DNA of 64,000 nucleotides, from contig MKSV01000003.1 of NCBI GenBank assembly GCA_001897435.1, positions 431,257 through 495,256 of the forward strand, in the 5' to 3' direction. The notes beneath the pieces were generated by a model that saw only the letters and a list, made by a program, of their open reading frames with translations, had not been told where the DNA came from and searched no databases. Positions 60,563 to 64,000 of the stretch are shown here, in pieces (the first letter of the stretch is position 1; the number at the start of each line of letters is the position of its first letter). The stretch comes from Acidobacteriales bacterium 59-55 (lineage in GTDB: Bacteria > Acidobacteriota > Terriglobia > Terriglobales > Acidobacteriaceae). The translations under genes were made by a program, and so were the position numbers.

Positions 60563-62557
60563 ATGGTAGACGACCATAATCCTGAACACACCGAGAGCAA
60601 ACCCCTGACCACCGAACTGGAAACCCTAGCGCCCGAAGCGACAGCGGCTCACGCCGAACTGTCTTCTGAATCCACCCCAACCCCGCAGCATGAGGCTGCC
60701 CCCGAAGCATCTTCGGAAACGACACCATCCCTTGAGCAGGCTGCGCAAACGACCAACGCCGCCGCTGAAGAGAGCGCCGAGTCCGGCCACGTAGCCACCG
60801 TAGCTGCCGAGGCAGACGACGACCTGAACTACGATGCCGCCGACTTCGCCGCCGCTCTGGCGAACTTCGACCGCGAGCAGGCAGCCGAGTCCGCCGCCGC
60901 GCAGAATCTTACGGCGGAAGAGGCGATCGTAACCGGCACCGTCCTGAAGGTAACGGATAAGCACGTAGTCGTCGATATCGGGCTCAAGTCGGAAGGTCTC
61001 ATTCCGCTGGCGCAGGTGCTGGACATCAATGGCGTGTCCAAGTTCCAGGTTGGCGATGCGGTTGAGGTAGTGGTTGAGCGCGAAGAGGCCGAAGGCGGCT
61101 ATCTCGTCAGCTACGAGAAGGCGCTGCGCCACAAGGTATGGGACACGCTGGAACTCGCGGCCAATGAGAAGACGCCGGTCAAGGGCATGGTCCTGAGCCG
61201 CGTCAAAGGCGGCTTGACCGTCGACATCGGCATCAAGGCATTTCTCCCGGGATCGCAGGTCGAGGTTCGCCCGGTCCGCAATCTGGACGGCTATATCGGC
61301 ACGGAGATCGAAGTCCGCGTCATCAAGCTGAATAAGAAGCGCGGCAACGTCGTCATCAGCCGCAAGGAATTGCTTGAAGAGGACCAGAACGCCAAGAAGG
61401 CGGTCACACTGGCGACTCTTGAGGAAGGCAGCGTCCTCACCGGAACCGTCAAGAACCTGACCGACTATGGCGCGTTCGTGGATATGGGCGGCCTCGACGG
61501 CCTGCTCCATATCACCGACATGAGCTGGGGCCGGTTGACGCATCCGCGCGACCTGGTCAACGTCGGCGATGAGATTCAGGTCAAGGTGCTGAAGTTCGAC
61601 AAGGACAAGCAGCGAGTTTCGCTGGGCTTCAAGCAGCTGACGCCCGACCCGTGGCTGGATGCAATCGAGCGCTACCCGATTGGGGCGCAGGTTCGCGGCC
61701 GTGTGCTCTCGGTCACCGACTACGGCGCGTTCGTCGAGCTGGAGCAGGGTATCGAAGGCCTGGTTCATGTCTCGGAGATGACCTGGTCGAAGCGGATGAA
61801 GCACCCGTCGAAGCTGGTGAAGCCGGGCGACGAAGTAGACACGATCATTCTGAGCGTGAACCCGAACGACCGCCGTATCTCGCTGGGCATGAAGCAGCTT
61901 CAGGAAAATCCCTGGGAGCAGTTGGAGGACAAGTATCCGATCGGCGCTGTGATCGAGGGCCGTGTTCGCAACCTCACCGACTTCGGCGCCTTCATCGAGA
62001 TCGAAGACGGAATCGATGGCCTGGTGCATGTCTCGAACCTGAGCTGGACCAAGCGCATCAAGCATCCCTCGGAGGTCCTGAAGAAGGGGGAGAAGGTCAA
62101 GGCGATCGTTCTCGGCGTCGAGCCGGAGAACCGCCGCCTTTCGCTCGGCGTCAAGCAGCTTCAGCCGGATGTGTGGGACACGTTCTTCGCGCAGCACCGG
62201 GTTGGCGATGTCATCAAGGGCAAGATCCTGCGCACGGCGCAGTTTGGCGCCTTCGTTGAGATTGCCGAAGGGGTCGAGGGCCTGTGCCACGTCTCCGAAG
62301 CGGTCGACGCTCACCACCAGCCGATCGCCTTGGAAGTCGACTCCGAGCACGAGTTCAAGATCGTCAAGATGAACCAGGACGAGAAGAAGGTCGGACTTAG
62401 CATTCGGGCAGTGGGCGAAGAGGCCAGCCGCGCTGAGGTCGAGAGCTACAAAGAACGCGAAAAGTCTCCCAAGGGTTCTTCGGGGTCGTCGTCATCGTCG
62501 AGCAGCAGCACGACGCTGGGTGACCTTATCAACTGGAAGCGGTCTGAACGCGAGTAA
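60563..62557 (+). CDS. rpsA: 30S ribosomal protein S1
   Basis: 664-residue protein from ATG 60563, with an acidic Ala/Glu-rich N-terminal region of about 130 residues followed by six S1 RNA-binding domains ([120 protein letters not shown]). S1 recruits mRNA to the 30S subunit. The N-terminal extension is longer than in E. coli (557 residues total). The Ser-rich C-terminus is low complexity. An earlier in-frame ATG at 60491 is less likely. Confidence 0.95.
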   Translation: MVDDHNPEHTESKPLTTELETLAPEATAAHAELSSESTPTPQHEAAPEASSETTPSLEQAAQTTNAAAEESAESGHVATVAAEADDDLNYDAADFAAALANFDREQAAESAAAQNLTAEEAIVTGTVLKVTDKHVVVDIGLKSEGLIPLAQVLDINGVSKFQVGDAVEVVVEREEAEGGYLVSYEKALRHKVWDTLELAANEKTPVKGMVLSRVKGGLTVDIGIKAFLPGSQVEVRPVRNLDGYIGTEIEVRVIKLNKKRGNVVISRKELLEEDQNAKKAVTLATLEEGSVLTGTVKNLTDYGAFVDMGGLDGLLHITDMSWGRLTHPRDLVNVGDEIQVKVLKFDKDKQRVSLGFKQLTPDPWLDAIERYPIGAQVRGRVLSVTDYGAFVELEQGIEGLVHVSEMTWSKRMKHPSKLVKPGDEVDTIILSVNPNDRRISLGMKQLQENPWEQLEDKYPIGAVIEGRVRNLTDFGAFIEIEDGIDGLVHVSNLSWTKRIKHPSEVLKKGEKVKAIVLGVEPENRRLSLGVKQLQPDVWDTFFAQHRVGDVIKGKILRTAQFGAFVEIAEGVEGLCHVSEAVDAHHQPIALEVDSEHEFKIVKMNQDEKKVGLSIRAVGEEASRAEVESYKEREKSPKGSSGSSSSSSSSTTLGDLINWKRSERE

Positions 62558-62581
62558 GCTTCCCGCACAGGGAATAAATGT

Positions 62582-62615
62582 AGAAGGGCCGTCCTTAGTG
62601 GCGGCCCTTCTTTTT
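62582..62615 (+). terminator. Rho-independent terminator of rpsA
   Basis: AGAAGGGCCG (62582-62591) pairs with CGGCCCTTCT (62602-62611), followed by TTTT. Confidence 0.9.
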
Positions 62616-62826
62616 GTCGATTGGCCTGGAGATCGATGGCAGCGTTCTGCACGAATCGGAGGCGGAAAGCATCGGCCTCTCTCTTCTTTGAAATGCGCCC
62701 TCAATACTCTGCGCTCTGCTTGCAGCACGCGGGCTCTGCGAGGTCGACTGCAAAAAGAGAATTGGCAACAGCTTCCGCTGTTGCCAATTTGTAAAAACAC
62801 GATAAAACGCGGTGTCTGGCGATTCG

Positions 62827-63726
62827 TTATGCTGATATGGATCGCAGGTTGGAGGGAGCATCCAGCTTCTTGGCCGGCACCATGGCCGATGCGCGCTTCA
62901 TGATCTCGATCTCGGCCGGAGCAAAGAGCTCTGGGGCGATACCACCTACTGCAACGTAGCCAGGATCGTCGCCGAGAGCCATCGATATCTGGTTCCAGCG
63001 AAGGAAGGGCGACGTTGTGGGGAGAACGATGAGGCGACGCTTGGGCTCCGGGAAAGCGAAGTAAGCCGTCCAGACGCAGAGCGTGACGCACATGGCAAGA
63101 CCATTGACCAAATTGAAGGTGGAATACATGTCGGCGTTATGTGAAAGCCATGCAGCTCGCACCAGATCCGTGGTCGCCAGGATACCAAGGCCCATGCTGA
63201 TCCCAAACATTCTGCTCCGATAGGTGAGCCCCATAGGCCGGATCGCGAAGCAGACGAACAGGAGAAGACAGAGCGTGAGAACACTCGATGTCTGCTGAAG
63301 CTGAGAGACCAGACCGATCAAGAACTGTAAACCGGAATGATGCGGCGCTACAGCTACCCCGATGGAAACCGCCACAGAAATTGCTGCGACCCAACGAAAG
63401 ATCAACATGCCAAGAGTCTGAAGCCCTTTCAAAGGCTCCATTGCCAGCTTGAAGATGCCGTAGATCACAAGAAGCGAAAGCGCAGCTTCTAATGCATACG
63501 ATGACCAGTACACGAAAAAATAAATTCTGTATGCCAAATGCTCTTCAATAACATGCAAGTTGATGACGCTCAGGCAAACGACTTCAGAGAAAAGCCTGAC
63601 GCTCAAGAACGCAACCAAATAGGCAAAGCTTCGCGCAACCTTGCTGCGCACAAGAAACCAGATCGCCATGGCGCAGAGAAGCGGTTCGAGATATGTAAAA
63701 AACGATACTAGCCACGCTTCACTCAT
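62827..63726 (-). CDS. Integral membrane protein of unknown function
   Basis: 299-residue protein with about seven hydrophobic helices in residues 5-225 and a soluble C-terminal tail of about 70 residues (KRRLIVLPTTSPFLRWNQIS, FAPAEIEIMKRASAMV). I know proteins of this shape from Acidobacteria only as hypothetical proteins. It is convergent with rpsA, and the gap contains the rpsA terminator. Confidence 0.7.
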   Translation of the reverse strand: MSEAWLVSFFTYLEPLLCAMAIWFLVRSKVARSFAYLVAFLSVRLFSEVVCLSVINLHVIEEHLAYRIYFFVYWSSYALEAALSLLVIYGIFKLAMEPLKGLQTLGMLIFRWVAAISVAVSIGVAVAPHHSGLQFLIGLVSQLQQTSSVLTLCLLLFVCFAIRPMGLTYRSRMFGISMGLGILATTDLVRAAWLSHNADMYSTFNLVNGLAMCVTLCVWTAYFAFPEPKRRLIVLPTTSPFLRWNQISMALGDDPGYVAVGGIAPELFAPAEIEIMKRASAMVPAKKLDAPSNLRSISA

Positions 63727-63848
63727 CGATCAGTCCCCGTGTGACTAATAGAAGCCTAGCCTATTCCACGGGTGCACACAACACTTAAATCATCAAAACA
63801 TGCATTATTTTGCAGAACTCAAGTGCCTAAAGAGATGTGACGTCCGGA

Positions 63849-64000
63849 CTACCAGCCACCGCGGATGTTGCAGGCCTTGGGGTCATTGAGGGGGCAGGTA
63901 GGAGTCGGCAGGGCGCTGGCCTTGGAGACGACAACGGTGCTGGAGGCGTTGTTATTCGAGGAGGTGATCTGCGAGGAGGCTGCGGCACCGGTGAGGGCGA
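63849..64000 (-). CDS. C-terminal end of a truncated gene
   Basis: The minus strand is open from the window edge to a TAG at 63849-63851. The last residues are SALPTPTCPLNDPKACNIRG followed by GW; before them comes a Ser/Asn/Val-rich stretch. The paired cysteines near the end are reminiscent of some exported or pilin-like proteins, but the family is not recognisable. The 122-base gap between this stop and the membrane-protein gene shows nothing clear. Confidence 0.5.
   Translation of the reverse strand, partial: ALTGAAASSQITSSNNNASSTVVVSKASALPTPTCPLNDPKACNIRGGW

Overview
The window reads as chromosomal DNA of an acidobacterium, most likely family Acidobacteriaceae (Edaphobacter/Granulicella/Terriglobus type). 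This is inferred from the GC-rich housekeeping genes, the abundance of palindromic intergenic repeats, the style of the export and PAP2-Wzi proteins, and the mix of gene families. No rRNA, tRNA, CRISPR array, transposase or prophage was seen.

Layout. (1) 0.25-6.7 kb: dTDP-L-rhamnose genes (rfbB, rfbA, rfbD forward; rfbC convergent), a GmhB-like phosphatase, an initiating sugar-phosphate transferase and a family 9 glycosyltransferase. (2) 6.7-8.8 kb: a housekeeping insert with a DciA-like DUF721 protein and gatC-gatA. (3) 9.0-24.8 kb: an exopolysaccharide/O-antigen region with a Wza-like exporter, a Wzz-like chain-length protein, a Wzx flippase, two hexapeptide acyltransferases (one frameshifted), a methyltransferase, a rhamnose 4-epimerase-like enzyme, two glycosyltransferases, a Wzy-like polymerase and a PAP2-Wzi fusion. 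From about 11.8 to 21.9 kb the DNA is visibly more AT-rich than its flanks, which suggests an exchanged glycan core. (4) 25-28.6 kb: a His/Gly/Asp repeat protein and a DUF4232-HPP-cytochrome b/molybdopterin group. (5) 28.7-43.9 kb: HIT protein, purA, a fused MFS/spermidine synthase, higBA, mutM, ROK protein, sthA, thiE, a DnaC-like ATPase, rpmE and dusB. (6) 44-47.5 kb: serA, a class V aminotransferase and yqeY. (7) 47.7-50.1 kb: a TonB-dependent receptor divergent from a MarR regulator. (8) 50.8-56.5 kb: an RNase HI protein, an ECF sigma factor, a zinc-finger/HEAT anti-sigma candidate, a PDZ protein, a radical SAM protein and a DsbA-like protein. (9) 56.7-63.7 kb: a TolC-like protein, an MFS transporter, rpsA and a membrane protein.

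How the genes work together. The rml genes supply dTDP-L-rhamnose; the 4-epimerase could divert part of it to dTDP-6-deoxy-L-talose. The transferases assemble a lipid-linked repeat, Wzx flips it, Wzy and Wzz polymerise and size it, and Wza with the PAP2-Wzi protein handle export and surface assembly. The sigma/anti-sigma/PDZ set looks like an envelope-stress module.

The most notable non-genic features are: a two-copy family of about 115 bp with terminal inverted repeats and an identical inner stem; a second palindromic family of at least four copies; a perfect palindrome inserted in frame in thiE; a one-base frameshift in an acyltransferase; and a promoter with a structured leader before rpsA. 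I found no clearly new defence or mobile system. The strongest candidates for new biology are the PAP2-Wzi fusion, the sigma module and the repeat families.
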